From assembly GCF_041103235.1 (NCBI RefSeq), contig NZ_JBGCUN010000001.1:1364001-1428000 (forward strand): 64,000 nt of DNA, written 5' to 3'. This document shows positions 18,173 to 27,261 of the stretch, in pieces (the first letter of the stretch is position 1; every line of letters begins with the position of its first letter). The position numbers and the translations under genes are program-made. This DNA comes from Yoonia sp. R2331. Its GTDB lineage: Bacteria; Pseudomonadota; Alphaproteobacteria; Rhodobacterales; Rhodobacteraceae. The notes beneath the pieces are model-generated. The model was not told where the DNA came from and searched no databases. It saw nothing but the letters and a program-made list of their open reading frames with translations.

Positions 18173-18498
18173 GCGTCATCCTCGCAGGTGCCCACTAGCA
18201 GGATCGGGGTTTCGCCGCGTTGGGTCAGGATACGGATGGGTTGTGGGTCGGCGGGGGCCTCGAGGATCACAATCGCGCTGTCGCGTGGCGCGATCAGCGT
18301 CATGGCGCGCGGCCAGTCTTGCCCGTCGGGTGTCGACATTTGCGGGATGGTCATGTCGCTGGCGCGGTCGAGAAAGGTGAACGTGGCGCTGTGATCGCCA
18401 AGAGTAAGAGACCACGCCGGATCCTCCCCTTGGCAGGTCAAGGCGGCTGCCCCGTGAGGCAGGCAAGCCAGAATGACAAATGCGCGGTATGTCGACAT
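18169..18498 (-). CDS. Small exported protein of unknown function
   Basis: This 109-residue product has a short signal peptide (MSTYRAFVILACLPHGAAA) and a mature part with two cysteines (LTCQG near its start and GTCEDD at the end) that could form a disulfide. A start at 18510 would add four residues. The mature region (WSLTLGDHSATFTFLDRASD...) looks like a small beta domain. I cannot assign a family with confidence. It overlaps the DMT transporter start by four bases and follows the FkbM gene by about 50 bases. Confidence 0.68.
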   Translation of the reverse strand: MSTYRAFVILACLPHGAAALTCQGEDPAWSLTLGDHSATFTFLDRASDMTIPQMSTPDGQDWPRAMTLIAPRDSAIVILEAPADPQPIRILTQRGETPILLVGTCEDDA

Positions 18499-18545
18499 GG
18501 GCGCAGGCAAGTCCGTTTTGACCAGAAGGTCAATGGCAAAGCGGC

Positions 18546-19517
18546 CTATTCGATGGGCACTAGCGCACCGCCCAATGTGGCAAACCAGATCCCGGTTTCG
18601 CGTCCTGTCATCAGGTCCACGGCCAGTTCCTTGGGCATCTGGCGGCTGGCATCAAAGGCAATGAGGTTGCGGCAGTCATGTTCGCACCCCGGCAAGACCT
18701 CGTTGATCATGTAAACCGCATATCCATGCCCCTTGAGCCAGGTCACCAACGATGTCGCATCATCCGCCGAAATGTGCTGTTCAAAAAGGATGACAGGCTT
18801 GTCGCGCGCGATGATGTCCTTTGCGCCTTGCAATACCTTCGCTTCGAAGCCTTCGACATCGACATGAATCAACGAGATTGATTGAGCGTCGGAATCCATC
18901 ACCACATCATCGAGCGTGCGCGAGATCAGCGAGGTCGCTGATTGCGCTTCGGTCTCATTAAAGGCGGTGTGGTCGAGTGTGCCTTCGAAATCGAGGACCA
19001 TGCCCGACTTTTCCGCGCAAACCGCCTCGACCCAGTTGATGTTTGTGACGCCGTTGAGGCCCGCCAGCCGTTGTCCAAATGCCAAATTCTTTGCCGACGG
19101 ATCAATGGCGTGAACGGTTCCGCCATCTTTGAGCAAGCTGGCCCAAACCAAAGCGTTGTCGGACAGCCAGCAGCCGATGTCGATGATGGATTTCGTAGGG
19201 TCTAGGTAGCCCTGTCCGAAGAGGTCATAAATTGTGCGGCGCAGCAGCGTTTCTTTGAAGGGGCGGCGTGAAAAGTCGTAGACCTGATCAATCAAAACAC
19301 CGTCGCCACGTGTGATGTCAGCGGTGGAAATCGGTGGCACACTGATGACCTTGCCGCCTTCGTTCGGAAAGGTCACGCGGTAGTTCAGCGCCTTGAGGGC
19401 CTGTACGCGTTGGAGCCTACGGCGAAAAAGCCGCGTTTCGAGGTAGGCACGACGCGGCGCGATCCGCATCGTTTGGGCAAGCCCTTTTTCTTTGATCTTG
19501 TCTAACAGTCCCGACAT
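18546..19517 (-). CDS. FkbM-family methyltransferase
   Basis: A 323-residue S-adenosylmethionine-dependent methyltransferase. The glycine-rich SAM motif is SIIDIGCWLSDNALVWASLL near residue 105, the acidic ribose-binding residue lies in GTVHAIDPS, and the FkbM signature LIHVDVEGFEAKVLQGAKDII follows near residue 210. I chose ATG 19517 (GGATAAAAAGT upstream) over an ATG at 19565. Members O-methylate sugars or secondary metabolites; no glycan gene cluster is nearby, so the substrate is unknown. Confidence 0.87.
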   Translation of the reverse strand: MSGLLDKIKEKGLAQTMRIAPRRAYLETRLFRRRLQRVQALKALNYRVTFPNEGGKVISVPPISTADITRGDGVLIDQVYDFSRRPFKETLLRRTIYDLFGQGYLDPTKSIIDIGCWLSDNALVWASLLKDGGTVHAIDPSAKNLAFGQRLAGLNGVTNINWVEAVCAEKSGMVLDFEGTLDHTAFNETEAQSATSLISRTLDDVVMDSDAQSISLIHVDVEGFEAKVLQGAKDIIARDKPVILFEQHISADDATSLVTWLKGHGYAVYMINEVLPGCEHDCRNLIAFDASRQMPKELAVDLMTGRETGIWFATLGGALVPIE

Positions 19518-19628
19518 ACTTTTTATCCAAAATACAACACAATACGGCACACGATAGCGCATCATGCATATTTGCGCATCATCCGAAATTCTGAAGACTG
19601 TTCGGTGTGGTCGGTCGTCAGCTGACCG

Positions 19629-21203
19629 CTATTCCCACTCGATCGTGCCGGGCGGCTTGCTTGTGATGTCGTAGGTCACGCGGTTGATGCCAGGGACTTC
19701 GTTGATGATGCGGGTGGCGGTTTCACCAAGGAATTCGTGGCTGAAAGGGTAGTAGTCCGCTGTCATGCCGTCGACCGAGGTAACTGCGCGCAGGGCGCAG
19801 GCAAAGTCATAGGTGCGGCCGTCGCCCATGACGCCGACAGTGCGGACAGGAAGGATGGCCACGAAGGCCTGCCAGATTTCATCGTAAAGTCCGTGTTTGC
19901 GGATCTGGTCAATGTAAACGGCATCGGCCTTGCGCAAAATGTCGAGCTTTTCGCGCGTGATCTCGCCCGGGCAACGGATAGCAAGGCCGGGACCAGGAAA
20001 GGGATGGCGCCCAATGAAACTGGGCGGCAGGCCAAGTTCGGTGCCAAGCGCGCGCACCTCGTCCTTGAACAGTTCGCGCAGGGGTTCGACCAGTTTGAGG
20101 CCCATCTTTTCGGGTAGGCCACCGACGTTGTGGTGCGACTTGATCGTAACTGAAGGACCACCAGAGAAACTGACGGACTCGATGACATCCGGGTAAAGCG
20201 TGCCTTGGGCCAGAAACTCTGCCCCGTCGATCTGGTTGGCGTGCTTTTGGAACACGTCGATGAACAAACGACCGATGATTTTTCGCTTTGTTTCCGGGTC
20301 ACTTACGCCGTCAAGCTCACCCAAAAACAGCTCTTGTTCGTCGGCGTGAATGAGCGGCATGTTGTAGTGGTCGCGGAACATGGTCACAACCTCTTCGGCC
20401 TCACCCTGACGCAGCAGGCCGTGATCGACGAAGACACACGTCAGCTGGTCGCCGATGGCCTCATGGATCAGGACGGCGGCCACGGACGAATCGACGCCGC
20501 CCGAGAGCCCGCAGATCACCTGCTTGTCGCCAACCTGCTCGCGGATCGCGGCAATCGCCTGTTCGCGGTAAGCGCCCATTGTCCAATCGCCCGAGAAGCC
20601 GGCGATGCGCACGAAGTTTTCATACAGCATCGCGCCGTTTGGGGTGTGGTGCACCTCTGGGTGGAATTGCACGGCATAGAAGTTGCGTGCCGTATCAGCG
20701 GTGATCGCATAAGGCGCGTTGGGTGAGGTGCCGTAGACCGCAAAGCCGGGGGCAAGGCGCGCGACGTGGTCGCCGTGGCTCATCCAGACTTGTTCTTTTT
20801 CGTCGGCAAACCAACCCTTTAGCAGCGAAAGCTCACCTTCAGGGGCGACAAAGGCGCGGCCAAATTCCGCCGTGCCGCCGCCGCCTGATATCTTGCCACC
20901 GTGCACTTCGCCGCCGAGGTCCTGCATCATCACCTGTTGACCGTAGCAGATACCAAGGATTGGCACGCCCATGTCATAGGCGGCCTGAGGCGGGCGTGGG
21001 GATCCTGCACGAGTCACGCTGTCGGGGCCACCTGAGAATATCATCGCCTTGGGGGCGAAATCAGTCAGAAACGCATCGGTGACGTTCTGATAGGGGTGGA
21101 TTTCGCAATAGACGTTCAATTCTCGCAGGCGGCGCGCAATCAGCTGCGTAACCTGAGAGCCGAAGTCGATGATCAAAAGGCGTTCGTGCGTCGTGTTTTC
21201 CAT
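19629..21203 (-). CDS. guaA: GMP synthase (glutamine-hydrolysing)
   Basis: GuaA aminates XMP to GMP with glutamine and ATP. The N-terminal class-I amidotransferase has the nucleophile Cys86 in GICYGQQ and the His/Glu pair in QFHPEVHHT. The ATP-pyrophosphatase half has the PP-loop [12 protein letters not shown] near residue 228, and the C-terminal dimerisation domain ends PPGTIEWE. At 524 residues it is full length. It is divergent from the MttB-family gene; the 128-base gap shows no purine-riboswitch-like fold that I can recognise. Confidence 0.97.
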   Translation of the reverse strand: MENTTHERLLIIDFGSQVTQLIARRLRELNVYCEIHPYQNVTDAFLTDFAPKAMIFSGGPDSVTRAGSPRPPQAAYDMGVPILGICYGQQVMMQDLGGEVHGGKISGGGGTAEFGRAFVAPEGELSLLKGWFADEKEQVWMSHGDHVARLAPGFAVYGTSPNAPYAITADTARNFYAVQFHPEVHHTPNGAMLYENFVRIAGFSGDWTMGAYREQAIAAIREQVGDKQVICGLSGGVDSSVAAVLIHEAIGDQLTCVFVDHGLLRQGEAEEVVTMFRDHYNMPLIHADEQELFLGELDGVSDPETKRKIIGRLFIDVFQKHANQIDGAEFLAQGTLYPDVIESVSFSGGPSVTIKSHHNVGGLPEKMGLKLVEPLRELFKDEVRALGTELGLPPSFIGRHPFPGPGLAIRCPGEITREKLDILRKADAVYIDQIRKHGLYDEIWQAFVAILPVRTVGVMGDGRTYDFACALRAVTSVDGMTADYYPFSHEFLGETATRIINEVPGINRVTYDITSKPPGTIEWE

Positions 21204-21331
21204 GCCGCTTCGTATGTCGGACGGCGCGGCTTCGCAAGATGTCGCTTTTCCGTCTCAGATGGCGTTTGTCGCGTACTCCTGTTTGGCTCAGCCGCGTATC
21301 AAGCAGCCAACGTCAATGGGAAGGATGCACC

Positions 21332-22879
21332 ATGTCCGAAGCAGTCAGATCAGGTCGCCGTGGGCGTGGAGGCGGTGGCGCGGCGCGTCGTGCAGAACGG
21401 ACCGCCGTCAGTGTCGAGACGGCCAAGTTCATCGAACGCAATATTCCCAACTATGAAGTCCTGGATGATGCCGCTTTGTCGGTGATCGAGGAAAACGCCG
21501 AAAAGGTGTTGGCAGAGATCGGTGTGAACTTTGTCGAAAACCCTGAGGCGTTGACCCGTTGGAAAGACGCCGGGGCCGAGGTTGAAGGCGAGCGGGTGCG
21601 CATCCCACGCGGTTTGGCGCGCAAGCTGTGCAGCACGGCACCCGCAACGTTTACGCAACATGCGCGCAATCCAGAACGCAGCGTGGAAATCGGTGGGCGG
21701 AACCTTGTGCTGGCCCCAGTCTATGGCCCGCCGTTTGTACGCGATGCCGAGGGTGGCCGCCGTTATGCCACGATGGCTGACTTCGAAAAGTTCGTGAAGC
21801 TGGGCTATATGTCCAAGTGGCTGCACCATTCGGGCGGAACCGTGTGCGAACCCACGGATGTGCCTGTGAACAAGCGCCATCTGGACATGCTGCTGGCGCA
21901 TATGACGCTGTCCGACAAACCCTTCATGGGGGCGGTGACCGAACCAAGCCGCGCGCAGGATTCGGTGGATATGTGCAATATCCTGTTTGGTGAAGAGTTC
22001 GTGCAAAACAACACGGTTATGACCTCGCTCATCAATATCAACAGCCCACTGACGTTCGATTCCATCATGATGGGTGCGCTTGAGGTCTTTGCCCGGAACA
22101 ATCAGGCCAGCATCATCAGCCCTTTCATTGTGGGCGGCGCGATGGCACCGGTGTCTGTGGCGGGCACATTGACGCAAGTTCTGGCCGAAGTGATGGCAGG
22201 CATTGCCTATAGTCAGATCGTTCGCCCCGGCGCGCCGGTCATCATGGGCACATTCGTGACCTCGATCGACATGAATTCAGGCGCGCCGACCTTTGGCACG
22301 CCAGAGGCCAGCCATATCACCTATGGGGCAGGGCAGTTGGCCCGCAGGTTGGGTGTTCCGTATCGGTCTGCCGGGTCATTCTGCGGGTCCAAGTTGCCCG
22401 ACGCGCAGGCGGCCTATGAAACTGCGAATTCCCTGCAAATGGGGCTATTGGCCGGTGTGAATTTCATGCTGCACAGCTGCGGCTGGCTGGAAGGCGGTCT
22501 TGTCGCCAGCTTTGAGAAATTCGTGATGGATGCCGATCAGTTGGGCACGTTGCACCACTTTGCCAAGGGCGTGGACATGTCCGAGAATGGTCAGGCGATG
22601 GATGCGATTGCCGAAGTTGGCCCCGGCGGGCACTATCTGGGCTGCGCGCATACGCAGGCCAATTTCAAGTCGGCATTCTGGCGCTCGGACCTGTTTGACT
22701 ACAAACCGTTTGAGACCTGGGATGAGGAAGGCGCGCGCGATACCCAAACCTTGGCATCCGCGCGCGTCCAAAAGATGATCGACACTTACCAGCAGCCCAC
22801 ACTCGATCCCGACATCGAGGCACGCTTACGTGCCTATGTGGCTGAAAAGAAAGCGTCGATGCCCGACAGCTTTATGTGA
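21332..22879 (+). CDS. Trimethylamine methyltransferase family protein (non-pyrrolysine MttB homologue)
   Basis: A 515-residue member of the MttB superfamily, whose studied members move a methyl group from a methylammonium compound to a corrinoid protein. After a basic, Gly-rich leader (RRGRGGGGAARRAER, residues 8-22) the TIM-barrel-type body begins at FIERNIPNYEVLDDAALSVI. The frame runs through without an in-frame TAG, so no pyrrolysine can be present; glycine-betaine-type (MtgB) members also lack it. No corrinoid protein or reactivase gene is adjacent. The start at 21332 follows GGGAAGGATGC. Which quaternary amine it uses is not known. Confidence 0.88.
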   Translation: MSEAVRSGRRGRGGGGAARRAERTAVSVETAKFIERNIPNYEVLDDAALSVIEENAEKVLAEIGVNFVENPEALTRWKDAGAEVEGERVRIPRGLARKLCSTAPATFTQHARNPERSVEIGGRNLVLAPVYGPPFVRDAEGGRRYATMADFEKFVKLGYMSKWLHHSGGTVCEPTDVPVNKRHLDMLLAHMTLSDKPFMGAVTEPSRAQDSVDMCNILFGEEFVQNNTVMTSLININSPLTFDSIMMGALEVFARNNQASIISPFIVGGAMAPVSVAGTLTQVLAEVMAGIAYSQIVRPGAPVIMGTFVTSIDMNSGAPTFGTPEASHITYGAGQLARRLGVPYRSAGSFCGSKLPDAQAAYETANSLQMGLLAGVNFMLHSCGWLEGGLVASFEKFVMDADQLGTLHHFAKGVDMSENGQAMDAIAEVGPGGHYLGCAHTQANFKSAFWRSDLFDYKPFETWDEEGARDTQTLASARVQKMIDTYQQPTLDPDIEARLRAYVAEKKASMPDSFM

Positions 22880-23174
22880 CGGCCTGCGGGCGATAGGCGG
22901 CCTGAAGCAAGCGCGCCTCGCCCATGATCGCAGTCAAGAGCGTGATGTGAGCCGCGACAGAGTATTCGGCTGACTTCAGCTTGCGGCGTTCATTGGCGAT
23001 GTTTTCCAGATCCATCAGCAGCAAAAGCGCGGCCCCGGTTGAAGGAAGGTCATCAGATTTCAGGATTCGCCGCAGCGCGCGGTCGCGACGGTAGTCATCC
23101 AGGCCAAAACGGGCGGCCCGTACAAGTAAACGCGGACGCTTGAGCGTCCGTACCATGCTGTTGAGATCAAGCAT
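22872..23174 (-). CDS. DUF6477 family protein
   Basis: A 100-residue, strongly basic, helical protein with the conserved opening MLDLNSMVRTLKRPRLLVRA followed by RFGLDDYRRDRALRRIL, which I recognise as the Rhodobacterales DUF6477 type. There is no membrane segment. The ATG at 23174 follows AAAGGGGACT. It is transcribed away from the DUF6456 gene, with a CtrA-type palindrome in the 244-base gap, and converges on the MttB gene with an eight-base overlap. Function unknown; the context suggests CtrA-dependent control. Confidence 0.82.
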   Translation of the reverse strand: MLDLNSMVRTLKRPRLLVRAARFGLDDYRRDRALRRILKSDDLPSTGAALLLLMDLENIANERRKLKSAEYSVAAHITLLTAIMGEARLLQAAYRPQAVT

Positions 23175-23325
23175 GTTTAGTCCCCTTTGGTGTTCCAGCA
23201 AACGTGAGTGCCAATCAAGATACACACCTTATGCGTGTGTTGCGCATTTCGAGATTTGACCGTTCGGACCCCCCCAAAAACGGTTAACTGTTTTTTGTCA
23301 TACCAGTGCCATTGACCATTTATCG

Positions 23326-23341
23326 TTAACCATCAGTTAAC
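23326..23341. promoter_or_regulatory. CtrA-type binding site TTAA-N7-TTAAC
   Basis: TTAACCATCAGTTAAC reads TTAA, seven bases, TTAA, which is the full CtrA recognition pattern, and it includes the TTAACCAT half-site. It is palindromic enough to read the same way on both strands. It lies 78 bases before the DUF6456 start and 151 bases from the DUF6477 start. A further GTTAAC occurs at 23283-23288. The remaining gap sequence shows nothing else. Confidence 0.7.
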
Positions 23342-23418
23342 AATACATCCATAGGTTGTGTCAGAAGTGCAAGTTTGGAAACAGTTATTGTGGTCAATTT
23401 TGGATCGGAACGCTTTCA

Positions 23419-24519
23419 ATGTCCGAAAAGTTACAGTCAGTGGTGCAATTGCGTTTGCCGGACTGGGTACCACACCCTGTGCACCTTTACTTGGCGCATA
23501 CGGTTGCAGGCCTGTCCATAAGGGCACTGGCCCGAGACAGCGCATTGCATCCGTCTACGGTTCTGCGGCAGGTCCGCAGGTTCGAGGCACGGCGTGATGA
23601 TCCATTGGTTGATGATGCACTAAAGGCACTGGTGGCCAATGACCTGGCACCGGCGCCACGGGATGGGGATGCCGAGATCATGCAGAACAAGATTGAAACG
23701 ACGCAAGTGGGCGGCGGCGAAACGTTGTCGCTGGAACAAATCGAAGCCGAGGCACTGCCGATCCTGCGCCGTCTGTGCGAACCGGGGGCGGTGCTGGCCG
23801 TGGCCCGCGACATGGAAACGGCCGTGATCGTGCGCGAAGATCCGAACGGAGAGAGCTTTCGCACAGCGATTGCGGACCGCCAGATCGCGCAGGCTATGGC
23901 TTTGAAATCATGGATCAACACGGCTGATCCGTCACTGCGGATTGTGCGGTATTTTGTCACTGCTGCCGGGCGCGCGGCGTTGCGGGGGTTAACGGCAGAG
24001 ACCGAGAACCGCGCACAGGGGTTTCGCGAGGCGAGCCCACGGCGACGCGATGGCAGCAATGTCTGGGACCTGCAGGATAGCGATACGGGCAACGGGCGGT
24101 ATGTCGTGACCGAAAGTCCGCTGGTTGGATTGGCGCGGCGGCGCGACAAGGATGGTAAGCACTTTTTGTCGCCGGCTCTCGTGCAGGCGGGCGAGCGGCT
24201 TCGTGAGGATTATGAGCTGTGCTATGTCGGGCCAACGGTTGCCGAGAATTGGCAGGCGGCATTGCAGGCCAAGGTCAAACCCAACACCGCGCAGGCGACA
24301 ATTGATGCGCGCGCGCGGGTGTTTCAAGCGCTCACCGAATTGGGGCCAGGTCTGGCCGATATCGCGCTGCGCTGCTGCTGTTTTCTGGAAGGTCTTGAAG
24401 TGACCGAAAAAAGCATGGGTTGGTCCGCGCGTTCCGGCAAGATCGTGCTGCGTATCGCCTTACAGCGGCTGGTGCGCCACTACGAAGAACAGGGCAAATT
24501 CCGCCCGATGATCGGGTAA
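23419..24519 (+). CDS. HTH and DUF6456 domain protein
   Basis: A 366-residue probable DNA-binding protein. Residues 31-60 form a helix-turn-helix (GLSIRALARDSALHPSTVLRQV), followed by an acidic middle region (residues 75-130). The C-terminal half carries the DUF6456 pattern: ERLREDYELCYV near residue 260 and GWSARSGKIVLRIALQRLVRHY near 335. The start at 23419 gives the natural N-terminus. It appears restricted to alphaproteobacteria as far as I know. A CtrA-type site lies 78 bases upstream, so it may be part of the CtrA regulon. Confidence 0.82.
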   Translation: MSEKLQSVVQLRLPDWVPHPVHLYLAHTVAGLSIRALARDSALHPSTVLRQVRRFEARRDDPLVDDALKALVANDLAPAPRDGDAEIMQNKIETTQVGGGETLSLEQIEAEALPILRRLCEPGAVLAVARDMETAVIVREDPNGESFRTAIADRQIAQAMALKSWINTADPSLRIVRYFVTAAGRAALRGLTAETENRAQGFREASPRRRDGSNVWDLQDSDTGNGRYVVTESPLVGLARRRDKDGKHFLSPALVQAGERLREDYELCYVGPTVAENWQAALQAKVKPNTAQATIDARARVFQALTELGPGLADIALRCCCFLEGLEVTEKSMGWSARSGKIVLRIALQRLVRHYEEQGKFRPMIG

Positions 24520-24585
24520 TCGAAATACACGGATAGGGTGAGCGTCTGGCCATCATGCGCTGGTCGCATCCCCGCCATGACAGCG

Positions 24586-24616
24586 CCGTGCAAGGTTGGA
24601 CAGCACCCGTGCAAGG
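24586..24616. promoter_or_regulatory. Direct repeat before lipA
   Basis: CCGTGCAAGG occurs at 24586-24595 and again at 24607-24616, exactly 21 bases apart, i.e. on the same face of the helix, and each copy is preceded by CAGC. The pair ends 34 bases before the lipA start, a position expected for an operator or promoter-proximal site. No binding protein is identified. Confidence 0.35.
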
Positions 24617-24650
24617 CGCTAAGTAGGGTGAAACGTCACCCGGAGGCATC

Positions 24651-25610
24651 ATGGCCACGCGCGATCTGAAAATTCCCGCCCAGCGTCACCCTGAAAAGCA
24701 AAAGCGCCCTGACAGCAGCCAGCCCAAAAAGCCGGGCTGGATCCGCGTCAAAGCACCAACCTCTGAAGGGTACAAAGAGACCCGTAATATCATGCGGGAA
24801 CACAAGCTGGTTACAGTGTGTGAAGAGGCGGGATGTCCAAATGTGGGCGAGTGCTGGTCACAGGGCCACGCCACAATGATGATTATGGGCGAGGTCTGCA
24901 CCCGCGCTTGCACCTTCTGCAATATTGCGACCGGCAAACCGCCGGAAGCGTTGGATGTGTTTGAACCGGGCCGTGTGGCGGATGCGGTCAAAAAGCTGGG
25001 GCTGAACCATGTGGTGATCACCTCTGTTGACCGTGATGATGTGGAAGACGGCGGGGCCGAGCATTTCGCCCAGACCATTCGTGCCATCCGCCGCCAGTCA
25101 CCTGGCACTACCATCGAAATCTTGACGCCCGATTTCATCAAGTGTGACCCCGAGGTGCTGCGTGTTGTGGTGGATGCTAAGCCGGATGTGTTTAACCACA
25201 ACCTTGAAACCGTGCCGGGGCTTTACCCCGAGGTGCGGCCCGGCGCGCGCTATTTTCACAGCCTGAGACTGTTGCAGCGCGTGAAAGAGCTGGACCCGAC
25301 GATGTTTACCAAATCGGGCATCATGGTGGGCTTGGGTGAAGACAAGCAGGCCGTGGTGCAAGTGATGGAAGACATGCGCGCGGCTGACATCGATTTTCTG
25401 ACCATCGGTCAGTATCTGCAGCCGACACCCAAGCACCACGCAGTCGACCGCTTTGTCACGCCAGAGGAATTTGCGACCTATGAAAAGGCGGCATATGGCA
25501 AGGGGTTCCTGATGGTGTCGGCCACGCCGCTGACCCGGTCGTCTTATCATGCCGGTGATGATTTCGCCCGGCTGCGCGAGGCTCGGCTGAAAAAGCTCGG
25601 GCAGGCCTAG
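24651..25610 (+). CDS. lipA: Lipoyl synthase
   Basis: LipA is a radical-SAM enzyme that inserts two sulfurs into the protein-bound octanoyl chain to make lipoate. The auxiliary 4Fe-4S cluster ligands are Cys57, Cys62 and Cys68 ([12 protein letters not shown]) and the radical-SAM ligands Cys83, Cys87 and Cys90 (CTRACTFC). The C-terminal serine ligand segment appears as [11 protein letters not shown]. It has 319 residues and a CCGGAGGCATC ribosome-binding site. Its stop overlaps the convergent cytochrome gene by four bases. Confidence 0.97.
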   Translation: MATRDLKIPAQRHPEKQKRPDSSQPKKPGWIRVKAPTSEGYKETRNIMREHKLVTVCEEAGCPNVGECWSQGHATMMIMGEVCTRACTFCNIATGKPPEALDVFEPGRVADAVKKLGLNHVVITSVDRDDVEDGGAEHFAQTIRAIRRQSPGTTIEILTPDFIKCDPEVLRVVVDAKPDVFNHNLETVPGLYPEVRPGARYFHSLRLLQRVKELDPTMFTKSGIMVGLGEDKQAVVQVMEDMRAADIDFLTIGQYLQPTPKHHAVDRFVTPEEFATYEKAAYGKGFLMVSATPLTRSSYHAGDDFARLREARLKKLGQA

Positions 25611-26488
25611 GGCGCTGTCACAGGTGGGACTGCCTTGAGGTAGGCGGCGATTGCCAGCCTGTCGCTATCCGAGAGCTGCGAGGTGTTTGCGATGACGTCC
25701 ACCATCTCGCCGCCCGCGCTGTCGAAATCGGGGGTGAAGCCGCTTTCGAGGTAGCTTGCGATGTCTTCGACCGACCAATCAAGCCCGCCTGAAGTGATGT
25801 TCGGGATGCGGCCCTGACCCGATGGATCAGGCGCGCCGCCGAGCCAGTTTGCGGTCACTGGTCCCCCCAGAACATTGCGGGGGGTATGGCAGGCACCGCA
25901 ATGGCCAAGCGCCTCGACCAGATAGCGACCGCGTTCAAGTTCGGCCGTGGCCGGATCATCCAGCACCCACCCCGGGCGCGCGAAAAGCAGTTTCCAACCG
26001 CCCAAACTGGTGCGGATGTTGAACGGAAAGCTGACGTCGTGGGGGCGATTGGCGGTGTCGCTGGCGGGCAGGGTGCGCAGGTAGGCGATGATATCGACCA
26101 CGTCCTGTGGTGCCGCGTTTTGGTAGCTGTCGTAGGGGAACGCCGGGTAATAATGCGCGCCACCCGGTGACACACCGCGCATGATCGCGCTGGCGAGGTC
26201 ATGATCGGACCAGTTGCCGACACCGGCCGATGCGTGTGGCGAGATATTTGGCGCATAGAATGTGCCAAAGGGGCTGACAAAGCTGCGTCCGCCGGACAGT
26301 GGGCCATCGGATGCCTCTGGCGCGCGGTGGCAAGACGCGCAACCGGCGGCGGCGAAGGTGATTTCACCCGCCGCGGCATCGCCGGTTAGCCCGTCGAGCG
26401 CGTCAGATGGCAGCGGGCTTGGCCGCGTGATCCAAAGGCCCGCCGCGATCAGCAGCAGGAGATAAAGCGTCCAGCGCCGCCAGCGCAC
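25607..26488 (-). CDS. Membrane-anchored dihaem cytochrome c
   Basis: A 293-residue exported protein with one N-terminal hydrophobic anchor ([13 protein letters not shown]) and two c-type haem sites: CASCH near residue 53 and CGACH near residue 197. Met ligands are likely in the [14 protein letters not shown] and following regions. The pattern resembles the dihaem cytochrome subunits that take electrons from periplasmic dehydrogenases. Its start lies three bases after the cytochrome c' stop, so the two form an operon. No dehydrogenase gene is adjacent, so the electron donor is unknown. Confidence 0.9.
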   Translation of the reverse strand: MRWRRWTLYLLLLIAAGLWITRPSPLPSDALDGLTGDAAAGEITFAAAGCASCHRAPEASDGPLSGGRSFVSPFGTFYAPNISPHASAGVGNWSDHDLASAIMRGVSPGGAHYYPAFPYDSYQNAAPQDVVDIIAYLRTLPASDTANRPHDVSFPFNIRTSLGGWKLLFARPGWVLDDPATAELERGRYLVEALGHCGACHTPRNVLGGPVTANWLGGAPDPSGQGRIPNITSGGLDWSVEDIASYLESGFTPDFDSAGGEMVDVIANTSQLSDSDRLAIAAYLKAVPPVTAP

Positions 26489-26491
26489 GGT

Positions 26492-26968
26492 TTAGGGCCG
26501 CGGTCCGCGATAAGCCTTGTGGCATGAGCCGCAAGCGGCACCCACCGGGCCGAATGCGGCCTTCATCTCATCCAGGCCGTTGCCTGCAACGGCTGCAAGG
26601 GCGGTGCTTGCCTCTGCCAGCTTCGCGACTTCGGCGTCAAATCCAGCACTGTCGGTCCAGATTTCGGATTTGGCGCGGCCTCCGGCGGCGGCGATGTCGG
26701 ACCCTTCGACCCAGTAAGTGGATTGGTCCATATTGGCGAGGGCGGCAAGGTTCGCGGCCGCCGCCGCGGCAGCCGCGGCATCATACGGGATTTTGTCCTG
26801 AGCCATGCCGCCAAGGGGGCCAAGGTTATGTCCGTAGAGGCTCATATGCGCGCCGCGCGCTTTGATTGCACTTGCAACCTCGGGGCTCAGGTGGCTGGCG
26901 GCAAAGGCGGCGCCGGCCAAGGTTGCACAAAGGAGGGCGGCCGTAGGAAGTGAACGCGGTAACGTCAT
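26492..26968 (-). CDS. Cytochrome c' / c556-type protein
   Basis: A 158-residue periplasmic protein: signal peptide to AFAA at residue 24, a four-helix-bundle pattern with Ala-rich helices, and one haem site CGSCHKAYR near the C-terminus, as in cytochromes c' and c556. Such proteins bind NO or shuttle electrons. The start at 26968 has an AGGAG ribosome-binding site and a small hairpin (TGATCC/GGATCA, 26983-26999) just before it. It is first in the two-cytochrome operon; the repeats at 27002-27052 lie upstream. Confidence 0.88.
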   Translation of the reverse strand: MTLPRSLPTAALLCATLAGAAFAASHLSPEVASAIKARGAHMSLYGHNLGPLGGMAQDKIPYDAAAAAAAAANLAALANMDQSTYWVEGSDIAAAGGRAKSEIWTDSAGFDAEVAKLAEASTALAAVAGNGLDEMKAAFGPVGAACGSCHKAYRGPRP

Positions 26969-27001
26969 GAAAATTCTCCTATTGATCCGAATGGGATCAT
27001 G

Positions 27002-27052
27002 TTTGCACAGAATTGGACCGTTCCCCTGTGCAAATTTGAACCAATTCTGTGC
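27002..27052. promoter_or_regulatory. Nested inverted repeats before the cytochrome operon
   Basis: GCACAGAATTGG (27005-27016) is the exact inverse of CCAATTCTGTGC (27041-27052). A second inverse copy of the core, CTGTGCAAA (27026-27034), matches TTTGCACAG (27002-27010). So three copies of a CTGTGC-type half-site occur within 51 bases, starting 34 bases upstream of the cytochrome c' start codon. Both an operator and alternative RNA hairpins are possible. Confidence 0.5.
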
Positions 27053-27078
27053 GTAAATGCAAGATGGGTGACGGGTTG

Positions 27079-27261
27079 TCAGTTGATGATGCGCGGTGCG
27101 CGGGCCCGATCAACCGTGAGCGCATCGGGCCAACCGATGAAGCGTTCGATCCCAACAAGGATCAGGCAAAGCGCCAACACGATCAAAAACAGTTTGACCC
27201 GGCCCCAGCTTGGCGGATTTTGGGCCAGTCGTTTGGCGCGAAAAAACCAGCGTGGGTTCAT
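27079..27261 (-). CDS. Small single-span membrane protein
   Basis: A 60-residue protein: basic N-terminus ([21 protein letters not shown]), one strong transmembrane helix ([20 protein letters not shown]) and a short hydrophilic tail. Its ATG overlaps the hpt stop by four bases, so it is translationally coupled to hpt. I believe similar small proteins accompany hpt in relatives, but I cannot verify that here. Function unknown. Confidence 0.75.
   Translation of the reverse strand: MNPRWFFRAKRLAQNPPSWGRVKLFLIVLALCLILVGIERFIGWPDALTVDRARAPRIIN

Noticed and set aside
19557-19582. Direct repeat GCGCATCAT twice downstream of guaA
   Set aside because: Short, made of one low-complexity word in a GC-rich genome, with no neighbouring signal.
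26983-26999. FNR/NnrR-like site TGATCC-5-GGATCA before the cytochrome c' gene
   Set aside because: The FNR pattern is TTGAT-N4-ATCAA; spacing and arms do not fit, and it sits directly before the ribosome-binding site, so it is more likely a small leader hairpin.
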